Of a stretch of DNA of 13,026 bases, positions 1-7,216 are shown one piece after another. The stretch lies in contig NW_003134351.1 in NCBI RefSeq assembly GCF_000003605.2, forward strand, positions 207,300-220,325, written 5' to 3'. Made by a program: the position numbers and the translations under genes. Origin of the DNA: Saccoglossus kowalevskii (Eukaryota > Hemichordata > Enteropneusta > Harrimaniidae). The number at the start of each line of letters is the position of its first letter. The stretch's first letter is position 1. The notes below the pieces were generated by a model. The model had not been told where the DNA came from and did not search any database. It worked only from the letters and a program-made list of their open reading frames with translations.

Positions 1-599
1 ACACAAGTTTGGAATAGTACGCTGAAATATTCCAAGTGACATCATATCAGGAACAGTTCATCATATGCAGGAGAATTATTCTTTACTTATTTAATTTTTG
101 TATTGACAAAACATAGATGTAAAAGGTTGTAAAATATATATAGTGGATTTAAATTCGATGAACCATTTACATTACATACCTATAGTTCAAGACTACAATC
201 AATTTTGTTTTCCGATTCCACCATAGTATTTATACACCAATTACACTCAAGAGGACTGGACTCCTTGCAGCAACCACAATAAAATGTTGATCCATGATTC
301 AAGTGGGATGTTTCATGGCACCACGCAAGATTTACATAACAGTTTATATTATGTCAATTTTCGTTATAATGAATTAACCCTTAAATGTTATGTCAAAATT
401 CAGACCATGTCAAATTAAGGATAGCCCATACCAACTGCACTTGAAAAATTATTTATTCCAAAAAAAAAAAACTTGAGAAAAATGTATGTCATACAGAACA
501 ATATACTAGTATATCATTTGATGAAAAACTTCGTGCACTTATGTTTGGCTGATAATTCAACAGCGCCCTCTATAGACCACATTATCAACATGAAAATAC
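1..599. other. Intergenic or distal 3' flank, no gene seen
   Basis: This is AT-rich sequence with an A-tract near 461-471 and no coding region I can support on either strand. It contains one CTCF-like core (562-575, minus-strand reading AGAGGGCGCTG) and alternative poly(A) hexamers for PRCP. Confidence 0.6.
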
Positions 600-862
600 A
601 GTTTATTGGAATGCAAGAGAACTGCACAGCCCATATATAAGATGCACTTTAAGTATAATTTTTACAAAGCTATGGTAGACCGGTATCATTTGATAATATT
701 AAAAAGACATAAATCGTAATTTTTCACTTCTTCCAATTTAAAAGTTAACTTAGCATTTAATTGGGTCTGTAACAAAAAAATGGACGTGATATTAAACTAA
801 ATGTCAAAATTATGCCTTATGCTGTTATATTCCTTGTCATAAACATTGTAAAATGACATCAA
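600..862 (-). other. Probable PRCP 3' UTR with candidate poly(A) signals
   Basis: Downstream of the stop, the minus strand has ATTAAA at 761-756 and AATAAA at 607-602. The second is followed by a TGTTG/TGTGG-rich stretch within about 30 bases, so it is my preferred 3' end, giving a UTR of about 270 bases. A third AATAAA lies at 457-452. Cleavage sites cannot be fixed without transcript data. Confidence 0.5.
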
Positions 863-1067
863 TCATTTCTCAGCCCTGGCTTGCTGAATCCACTTTGTAA
901 TGTGATATTTTTCTTGATTTCTGGCGTCAATCACCGACTGTGGATCGCCTTTGTCTTTAGACCTCAGATCTAAGTGGTGAGCACCATCCTTTATCACTAT
1001 AGCAATCAGTGTCTCTGACAATGAGTGAAGAACGCCCCCACCAGACCACGGATCAAGTTCTCCATTG
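863..1067 (-). CDS. PRCP: PRCP coding exon 9 with catalytic Asp and His, stop codon
   Basis: After a TATTGCAG acceptor, one base completes Ser434. [11 protein letters not shown] follows with catalytic Asp439, then [18 protein letters not shown] with catalytic His464. The Asp-to-His spacing of 25 residues equals that of the human enzyme. The protein ends at ARAEK with TGA at 865-863. Confidence 0.96.
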
Positions 1068-4000
1068 CTGCAATAGAAAGGTAGGTTTAGAAAAGTGTTC
1101 ATGGTCAATCACCAAAATCTGAGCTTGTACTTGTACGTTGGTATCATAAAAACTCTTGATAAATGGAGAGGTGGTGAATTGAGAAAGTGATCTTTCAGTT
1201 ACAATTTGATCTCTACTAAGAATAGCTATAGATGTATCCCATAGTTCAGCATTGTTAGTCATATACTGCTGTGCCACACTCAAGTTGAAACAAAATGGAT
1301 GACAATGGCTGCCAGTCAGCCATGTTGATCAAATCTCCATTGTACATATGAATAGCATGGATAGATACAGAACACAAATATAATTTCACTGTTTTCAGAT
1401 TACATCCAATCTGAAATAATTTAAATTAATTGTTTCATCACATGACTTACCTGAATATAATATTACTGCTAGCCGTTATTGCTTTACCTCCATAGTGTGT
1501 TACAATCCAGTCAGCTCTTGGTGTGACACCCCAAGTATTCTGACATTCCTTAACAAAGTCATCGAAGTTCCATTTATTAGGAGGAAACATATCATGGACG
1601 CCATCGCTGCAACTCGGCATTACCATCTCGGTACAAGACTTGAAAAGAAAATATCCAAAACTATATTCACTTAAAGGTGAAGCTGACAATCCTTTGGATG
1701 ACACTATGGAATCTTGGGATACCATGTCAAAATTGTTATTTTGCTTTTGTTTCCCAATGTTAATTTTAACCAGCAAATAAATTCATGTGGAATGTAACAA
1801 GAAGTATTCAATGTTCAGAAAATAATTTGTTATCAATACATTTATATGTATCAGGAAAATATTTCATTTTTGATAATTTAAGATGTTTTTTTTCAGAGAG
1901 TCATGAAAGAAGAAAGTCATGTGTTCTAATTCTGGGTAGGTAGCTAATTTTAATTAAACTTGGTATTGTGTGAAACCATTGCTTTAAATATTGTAATATT
2001 ATTTAAATATAGTAATGTCATTTACAATTAAACATCAATACTTGCCTGATAGGACCATCCTAGCTCACCCAGAGAAGACACCGCATCTTGTGATATATTG
2101 AAGCACTGTGTTTTGCCAGTTGTATTGTAGTAGACTTGCAGAGATGATGCAACACTGTTGAGGAGCGGTTTATCTAGCAATGAACTGTTGGTCATATAGG
2201 AACAGGTTTTCTGTCAAGAAATAAAGTGCATCACTGTGTTTGTACTAATTTTTGAGACCGATTATAATGTAGAACAACTGATATGAAAAAAAATTACACT
2301 GAATCAATCAGTTGATTTTTTTATCATCAGTCAATATCACTGTGTCAGGTGACAGCTTAGGACAATATCACTGTGTCAGGTGACAGCTTAGGACAATATT
2401 ACTGTGTCAGGTGACAGCTTAGGACAATATCACTGTGTCAGGTGACAGCTTAGGACAATGTTACTGCTCTCTCATTGTTTTTAATTTGAAAATTGCAAAT
2501 CTTGCATATACTGTAGAATACTTTATTTTCACTTGGAATTTATTTTCGCTGAAGGGATGATTCCGTGAAAATAAAATCCAGCGAATATACTTTTTTTCCT
2601 ATATTTTACATTAAACTCATCAAAAATCAGTGAAAATAAATTCCATACAAAATGCCCAAAAAGCCTTTTCAGTGAAAATTAATTCCAGCGAAAATAAAGT
2701 ATTCCACAGTAGTGTATATTGAAACAGAATCCATATTCCATGTTTAGGACAGGGTTATGTGACCATATCCTATCATAACGGCATTTAAATTAAAACCAGC
2801 CATGATTGAACACTGGCAACTGTGAATTGTAAACATTTGGTTTTTGGTATTGGCATGGTTTTTCCAATTTAGTAATACTAGTATTCCAAGATTATATTTT
2901 AGCAAAGCCAGAAACCTTTATTGGCCATGCAGGCAGCGGTTCTAAGAATGATGCAGGGTATGGATAATCCACCATGGCAAGGTTGAACCAGGTATTGGAC
3001 AGCCAGCTAGACAGGTCATTGACATCAGCAGGTGTCTTCAAAGGGGTACATAAATGAAACGCCATAGTCAACCATTGACGACCACTCTCTGTTCACAAAT
3101 AGATAAGTGTACATTTGAAATCTATAGATCAAAGTTTCTTTATACAGAGGTCTTTTTCTTTACAGACATAAACATTTTTTTAAGGTTGCCTACAGCATAA
3201 TATTCTATAATTTTAGACCATTCTACCGGTAATTGTCATTTTGACAACTCATCAAAATGAATCTATAATAAAAAAAATTTATGACAAATGTATTCATATT
3301 TATATTTATAAATGTTGATGTTTTTTTATTATTGAATCATGGACCTAAATTGTACTGTTATATAAATCTAGATTTCCATAATTTGTTTTTAAATATGAAA
3401 AGAACATCGTACAATGAAAATCTTCAACTTTCTTATCCTTCTCTTTCAGGGAAAAAAAGGCGTCAGAAATTACTCAGAAGAAGATTTACTTAGTATTTTA
3501 AAAGACAGTGGTTGCTGCACCGCCTCGATATGGGACTTATAGCAATGTACATAACGCATGTAAAATACATTGTTTGTTTACATGAAATTCAAGCACGTAC
3601 TGCGCGACAACCACCGTCCTTTAACATTACATTAAAAATTACAATTAAAGCTTAGAGGGAATACTGGTCTAATATAATCAGACAACTAACAGACAAAATG
3701 AGATGTGAAATGGTTAAGACTGTACCCTGATCCTTCATCCTGTTAATGGCATTCCACGATTTATGTATAGTTTCAGCACAGTCCCTGCCAGCTTTGACAA
3801 AGTCTTGTGTTATGATAGTGAAGAGAGTATTACATGGCGTCAGACCTGGGAACTGCCAAATAGGTGCAGAAGCTGCTAATGCACTATGGGAGACAGATAA
3901 AAGTCAATATATACTCATTTCATGAGAACACAATAAAGGTATGAAAACAAAAATGTTGCAAATACTGACTTTTTTGAACGGTAAAAACAAAAGCGCAAAT

Positions 4001-6156
4001 TATCTTATTGATTGAGGGTGCTTTGTATCAAGCTACCTACCCATCAACTATATTAGGGTATTTCATTCTGAACCATGCTGCCATCATACCACCGTAAGAA
4101 CCACCAAACACAATGACTGGACTTTTATCTGCTCCGGGTCTACTGCTTTTAATGTACTTTATCAAAGTAGCGAAGTCAGCCAACGCTTGCTCGGATGTCA
4201 GATATCCAACATGTTCGAGGTCCTGCAATGAAATTAAATATGAGAAACTAAAAATAAACAAATTCTAATTTGACAGGCATATTGTCAACCACTTTGCTCT
4301 TACCGAGAATGACTCGTTACCAAACGGCAGTGATTCCCCATAGTATCGATGTTCAGCAAAAATAACCATAGCTTTAAATTGAGGTGCAATATCCCATATA
4401 AAACCCTGAAAACAAAAGTAAAATAATTAATGAGATAGTACATTTCCAATGAAAAACAAACAATGTCAATACCTTATCAAATATGGAAAAAAACAAATAT
4501 AAACAAATATTGTTCTGTTTTTCAGGATCAGTTGTGGTGATTGTTGCAAGGTGTATACTCTAGTCAGAGTTTGGTTTACCACAACATGTCACACCACAGT
4601 CTTAGGGAATATCAACCACAAGCAACATCACGTAATGGTTTTTATAATCACTGACACCTGCATCATGTTTCTCCATCTGCTAAGTACAAATGATGGTTCC
4701 ATTGTCAACAATCTGGGTAAGCTTGGTAATGATATTTTAAATGTTTATTTTATATGTTGCACATTTTAATGTTGTGCTTGTGTTATGTTCAGGTGATCAT
4801 AAATTATGTATTCGTTATGTAATGTCAATTAAAATACTATACTATATGTCTCTATTGTTGAATGTCCATTCTAGAGTCAACTAGGTGCAATAGGTTTAAC
4901 AATGAATGCAATATCTTGTTTTGTGTGTCTGTCCACTTAGGAACTTCATTTTTGATGACTCGCCATCCCAGAATATAGCGCCCTCAGACTACACATTGTA
5001 AAGCCTATGCCCGGTATACTAAAATACGTCTTGACACATCCTTACCGTATTGTTACAGAACCATGTGATATCGCCCTCATTGCCAGTATAGAAAAAGATA
5101 GGACCACTAGAATTCCAATAATCATCTGACAGCAAATATCGTTGACTAAATGTACCGTTATTTGCAAAATTAAAATGGTCTAGCTGAAAAAAAATAAAGA
5201 CAGCAAATTTTCTTATTCACATGTGTCTGAATCATAGTGAATAAGTCAATGATCAGTGAATAGAAGAGGATTCTATGAACAAACTAATATCAGGAATGCT
5301 AAAAATAGTTAAATTAATAATTCAGAAATATGGATAATTTAAAAGAGGCAAACATTGTAACTAGATACTACTTCTACCAAGGGACAAACTATTATTACAT
5401 TCTTTGGGAGTGGTTATGATGGCATTACAGTTACAGAACAACTTTACAAAGTTTGTTATCTTTAATGAGGTTGCCACCATTCAGGGAAAACAATTGTTTC
5501 TGTTTGGTAATACCTTAACCCTCACCTTTAAAATTTGGAACCAGATTAAAGTATAGCAAATTATTTGTTTGTTCACACACTGAAATTGGCCGTTGCCATA
5601 AATGTAATAAGCATTCTCTCACAAATCTGTTTTAATAATTTGTTACATTCTTTCGCAAGTTGTTTCGCATTTGTTTTCGATTGCTGATCTGCCATCAACC
5701 CTTTCCAAAATATTTCAATGGTCCATCCCTGAAATGAATCCTTGAAGATGAGTGAACTGGGTGTACTGGATACATCTTTAGTACGTTGGTCGTATAAATA
5801 CTTCGTATTTTATTTTTAAAGTTAACGAACCACTTATAGGCCAGGTAGTTCACCTCAGCTGACCTCGGTACTGCATACTGGTCACAACAACTTGAATTAA
5901 AGTTTGTCACATGCTTACATCAAAAGGGGCGTCGCCCCCGGTGTAACTGAAATTGACTTACCGTTTGTTTGAAATACAGCGTTTGGTAGTTATATTTACT
6001 TAATCTCAGTCTGGAACCATGGTCTGGTTTTATTTGTACTCCCAGTCCTGGCCTGAATCGAGAAAGAATGTGAGATTTGGACTCGGTGTCAATCAAACGC
6101 GTTGAAGCAGTGATAATTATTGCGAAAAGCGCCACGATGTAGTTAATAAGCGTCAT
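863..6156 (-). CDS. PRCP: Lysosomal Pro-X carboxypeptidase, complete nine-exon gene
   Basis: This serine peptidase of family S28 removes C-terminal residues that follow proline, for example from angiotensin II or prekallikrein-linked peptides in mammals (family knowledge), in lysosomes or after secretion. Exons on the minus strand are 6156-5962, 5183-5046, 4405-4304, 4222-4041, 3883-3726, 3088-2916, 2210-2046, 1638-1451 and 1067-863. They join in frame into 501 residues, close to the human enzyme at about 496. Residues 1-19 form a hydrophobic signal peptide. The nucleophile is Ser187 in GGSYGG, followed by AWFRMKYP; Asp439 lies in [11 protein letters not shown] and His464 in [16 protein letters not shown] and HHLDLRSK resemble PRCP more than the paralogue DPP7. 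N-glycosylation sequons occur at N74, N89, N109, N141, N324, N345 and N354, as expected for a lysosomal glycoprotein. No frameshift or missing key residue is seen. Exon joins were made by eye using splice signals and family alignment from memory. Confidence 0.96.
1068..1450 (-). other. PRCP intron 8
   Basis: The intron is bounded by GTAAGT and TATTGCAG. It contains a perfect 9-bp stem with a 6-base loop at 1393-1416, and a stop-free stretch of about 75 codons on the minus strand (1283-1053) that starts from TTG, matches no family I recognise and runs into exon 9 in the wrong frame. Confidence 0.85.
1451..1638 (-). CDS. PRCP: PRCP coding exon 8 (residues 372-434)
   Basis: The exon reads [20 protein letters not shown], then [19 protein letters not shown] and [13 protein letters not shown], ending at NIIF plus AG in phase 2. 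CTEMVMP and WGVTPR-W-YGGK are PRCP blocks. The acceptor is TTTTCAAG|TCT and the donor AG|GTAAGT. Confidence 0.95.
1639..2045 (-). other. PRCP intron 7, GC-AG type
   Basis: The intron starts GCAAGT and ends TTTTCAAG. The interior is AT-rich, and I see no repeat or coding signal in it. Confidence 0.88.
2046..2210 (-). CDS. PRCP: PRCP coding exon 7 (residues 317-371)
   Basis: The exon reads [17 protein letters not shown], then [17 protein letters not shown] and [11 protein letters not shown], matching the C-terminal lid region of PRCP. The acceptor is CTTGACAG. The donor is CAG|GCAAGT, a GC-AG intron whose other positions are perfect consensus, as is typical of genuine GC introns. Sequons lie at N324, N345 and N354. 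Confidence 0.92.
2332..2466. repeat. 31-bp tandem repeat, four full copies plus a partial
   Basis: Units start at 2332, 2363, 2394 and 2425, with a partial fifth from 2456. Copies are identical except for one C/T difference at unit position 7 in the third copy. Each unit contains TGTCAGGTGACA, an inverted repeat of TGTCA/TGACA around GG, with an E-box CAGGTG at its centre. Near-identity means recent expansion or active homogenisation. Confidence 0.95.
2509..2711. mobile_element. Foldback / MITE-like element
   Basis: Arms 2509-2553 and 2667-2711 are inverted copies matching at 40 of 45 positions by eye, ending TACTGTRGAATACTTTATTT. Three direct copies of GTGAAAATAAAWTCCA or a close variant lie at 2565-2580, 2630-2645 and 2672-2687, so the element is built from short alternating-orientation repeats. 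There is no coding capacity. Target duplications are unclear. Similar AT-rich hairpin repeats are abundant in mollusc genomes (general knowledge). Confidence 0.75.
2916..3088 (-). CDS. PRCP: PRCP coding exon 6 (residues 259-316)
   Basis: The exon reads [17 protein letters not shown], then [20 protein letters not shown] and LPAWPIK, which tracks human PRCP closely. The acceptor is AACAG|AG; a second AG two bases on would break the frame. The only GT at the exon end gives AAG|GTTTCT, a poor donor. Reading past it adds about seven residues and then a stop. Confidence 0.9.
3089..3725 (-). other. PRCP intron 5
   Basis: The intron starts GTACAG and ends GTTCACAAATAG...AACAG upstream of exon 6. It holds the small inverted-repeat element at 3498-3624. 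The plus-strand open frame at 3281-3493 is AT-rich low-complexity sequence and not a gene. Confidence 0.85.
3498..3624. repeat. Small inverted-repeat (MITE-like) element
   Basis: Arms 3498-3518 and 3604-3624 are inverted copies matching at 17 of 21 positions. Both begin TTAAA and contain GTGGTTG. The arms are richer in G+C than the surrounding intron, which supports a separate origin. The TTAA outer ends could be a TTAA-type target duplication or part of the terminal repeat. It has no coding capacity. Confidence 0.55.
3726..3883 (-). CDS. PRCP: PRCP coding exon 5 (residues 206-259)
   Basis: After a CCCATAG acceptor the exon completes a glycine codon and reads [11 protein letters not shown], then [20 protein letters not shown] and NAINRMKDQ. 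It ends with one base (phase 1) at [20 protein letters not shown] is the strand following the nucleophile elbow. The exon opens the helical SKS-type lid region of the family. Cys223 and Cys241 are likely disulfide residues. Confidence 0.93.
4041..4222 (-). CDS. PRCP: PRCP coding exon 4 with catalytic serine (residues 146-206)
   Basis: This exon encodes [19 protein letters not shown] and then [20 protein letters not shown], with Ser187 as nucleophile in G-x-S-x-G. The acceptor is TTGCAG|GAC and the donor GG|GTAGGT. The exon ends in phase 2 within the glycine codon of the next block (GALAASAP). An 81-bp intron separates it from exon 3. Confidence 0.96.
4304..4405 (-). CDS. PRCP: PRCP coding exon 3 (residues 112-145)
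   Basis: The exon reads [20 protein letters not shown] followed by [26 protein letters not shown] is a signature block of S28 enzymes. The acceptor is TTTTCAG and the donor TCG|GTAAGA, both in phase 0. Confidence 0.95.
4406..5045 (-). other. PRCP intron 2
   Basis: The intron is bounded by GTAAGG and TTTTCAG. It contains a second GAGGGCGCT motif (minus strand, 4985-4977). The plus-strand open frame at 4551-4769 has no recognisable domain, and I take it as chance. Confidence 0.85.
5046..5183 (-). CDS. PRCP: PRCP coding exon 2 (residues 66-111)
   Basis: Exon 2 starts after a pyrimidine-rich TTTTTTTCAG acceptor with LDHFNF, then [12 protein letters not shown] and the family block [16 protein letters not shown]. 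It ends in phase 0 at ACG|GTAAGG. The GNEGDI block is a hallmark of S28 peptidases near the active site. Sequons lie at N74, N89 and N109. Confidence 0.95.
5184..5961 (-). other. PRCP intron 1
   Basis: The intron is bounded by GTAAGT and TTTTTTTCAG. It is AT-rich. The minus-strand open frame at 5910-5695 shows no family resemblance and is not needed for the PRCP frame. The stretch next to exon 1 (5930-5945) has a short GC-rich patch. Nothing else is seen. Confidence 0.85.
5962..6156 (-). CDS. PRCP: PRCP coding exon 1 (residues 1-65)
   Basis: The exon begins with [19 protein letters not shown], a hydrophobic signal peptide without a basic n-region. A variable pro-segment follows, then the conserved [11 protein letters not shown]. 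It ends in phase 0 at ACG|GTAAGT, a perfect donor. I found no better upstream in-frame ATG, and the length agrees with the family. Residues about 20-50 are basic and poorly conserved, which is usual for the propeptide region of PRCP. Confidence 0.93.
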
Positions 6157-7118
6157 AGTTTCGATTTCTGTGTTTTTACTGTCAAATGCAACAAGTCGTC
6201 GTAATTTGTGAAGTGATTCCGCTCACCTCCAACTGATTGTCACACGGTGTCACTTCGCCTTCGAGCGCTTGGGCGCGAAATAAACACAACACAGCTGATC
6301 GATCGAAATACTCTTCCGGGTTCACTCTTTGTTATGCAAATGAGCTGACGCCAGAATAGAAGTGGAGTTTTGAATCCAATCAACTTGCTCTGTTTGCTCG
6401 CTATCTGATGGCTATGGATTTCCCGCAGTTTTAACTTGTTATAAACCTCGCGTAGATTGCATTGTAGTATATCTGAGTATATGTAAGGCAACCCTTACTG
6501 GAATATAGCTGTTTTTCGTGGCTTCAGAGCGACACTTAGGCACTGCAAAGAGAACTAACTGATCGACGAGTGGTGAAATTTGTGGAATCGACGACGGGGT
6601 CGCACCAACGATGTCCCCGATCGATATTCATTAGACATTATCAGCAGCGGTGGAATCGATTTACACGTGGTTCTTGTTTGAACTATTTGCTGTAACGTGT
6701 GGTACGAGTTTAAGTTGGGCTGCCTGGAATTCCGGACTATTAAAGAGACGTTTTACTTGGGGTGTTTCACAGTCACAACAATACGCCCAAGCGCCCACCG
6801 ACGACCGTTGACCAACGTACTGCACTGTTGCCGGTGAATGAACTGGACAAAATCCCCCCCGTTGCTGACATCGATCATTTTATCGCAATATCTCTTTAAA
6901 TATATATGTTTACAGACTATCTGATTTCGCTAAATTAGCGGTAACGGTCGAAAACGCATTTTATTCCGGATTACCTTGCAGTGGCATTATTGGACGAAAT
7001 TTTGTGAATGAAAAATGGCGTGTGTGCAGATCCGAAATCAACAATACGATCACCAGGAATGAACTGGTGACAGTCAGGTGTTCAGGCCGAGGCTTGGCGA
7101 CGGACATACTTTTGACCC
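6157..7118. promoter_or_regulatory. Divergent-gene intergenic region, probable bidirectional promoter
   Basis: The start codons of PRCP (minus) and the WW gene (plus) lie 962 bases apart, head to head. The stretch has many CpGs against an AT-rich, CpG-poor background. Visible motif-like words are an E2F-like GGGCGCGAAA (6271-6280), an ETS-like CTTCCGG (6313-6319), octamer ATGCAAAT (6334-6341) and CACGTG (6664-6669). Both 5' UTRs must lie here. Transcription starts cannot be placed from sequence, and the TATATATAT-like run near 6900 is not a convincing TATA box. Confidence 0.6.
7008..7070 (+). other. Upstream ORFs in the WW-gene leader
   Basis: Two overlapping upstream ORFs precede the WW-gene start. 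One runs 7008-7070 (20 codons, weak context) and the other 7015-7062 (15 codons, AAAAATGG strong context). Both stop before the main ATG at 7119. If the mRNA includes them, they should lower main-ORF translation, which would then depend on reinitiation or leaky scanning. Confidence 0.45.
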
Positions 7119-7216
7119 ATGGAGAGAAAAGAAAGGGCATTGGAGGAAATTAACCGATCTTTAGAACCGGGATGGCAAGCCAAGCTGAACGCAGACGGCC
7201 GTCTTTACTATATCAA
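7119..7216 (+). CDS. WW-domain protein, first coding exon (partial gene)
   Basis: This exon encodes 32 residues plus two bases: MERKERALEEINRS, then LEPGWQAKLNADGRLYYI. The second part is the first half of a WW domain: L-x-P-G-W, the first of its two signature tryptophans, a turn with DGR, and the YY pair of strand 2. WW domains bind proline-rich ligands. The ATG has a strong context (GACCCATGG) and an in-frame TGA immediately upstream (7113-7115), so it is the true start unless an upstream exon is spliced in. The exon ends at ATCAA|GTAAGT in phase 2; a following C or T would make YYIN, the usual WW wording. An intron inside the WW fold after the YY pair is common. The parent protein is not identifiable: an N-terminal WW is seen in WWOX, KIBRA, GAS7 isoforms, PIN1 and PLEKHA5/7, among others. 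PGWQ and YY(V/I)N recall GAS7, but this is weak. Confidence 0.78.

Larger units (their letters stand above)
2211..2915 (-). other. PRCP intron 6, repeat-bearing
   Basis: The intron starts with the weak donor GTTTCT and ends CTTGACAG. It holds the 31-bp tandem repeat and the foldback element listed separately. The interior shows no coding signal. Confidence 0.85.

Noticed and set aside
1393-1416. Perfect 9-bp hairpin in PRCP intron 8 as an RNA gene or terminator
   Set aside because: A short AT-rich stem of this kind is expected by chance in an AT-rich intron. There is no miRNA-length arm and no supporting context.
2332-2466. CRISPR array
   Set aside because: The four units are directly abutting with no unique spacers, and the setting is a spliced animal gene.
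3281-3493. Plus-strand 70-codon open frame
   Set aside because: It lies antisense inside PRCP intron 5, has AT-driven Phe/Ile/Leu/Asn composition, and overlaps the foldback arm.
4551-4769. Plus-strand 72-codon open frame in PRCP intron 2
   Set aside because: No recognisable domain and no splice or promoter support. It is short enough to arise by chance.
5695-5910. Minus-strand open frame between PRCP exons 1 and 2 as an extra exon
   Set aside because: Exon 1 joins exon 2 directly in phase 0 and gives the conserved YFKQT-LDHF order; inserting this segment would disrupt the family alignment.
863-6156. Assignment to DPP7 (dipeptidyl peptidase 2) instead of PRCP
   Set aside because: Both are S28, but [26 protein letters not shown] and [13 protein letters not shown] fit PRCP wording better, as does the 501-residue length.
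6240-6491. Minus-strand 83-codon open frame upstream of PRCP
   Set aside because: It lies in the promoter or leader region and has no domain resemblance. The signal-peptide start at 6156 fully explains the protein.
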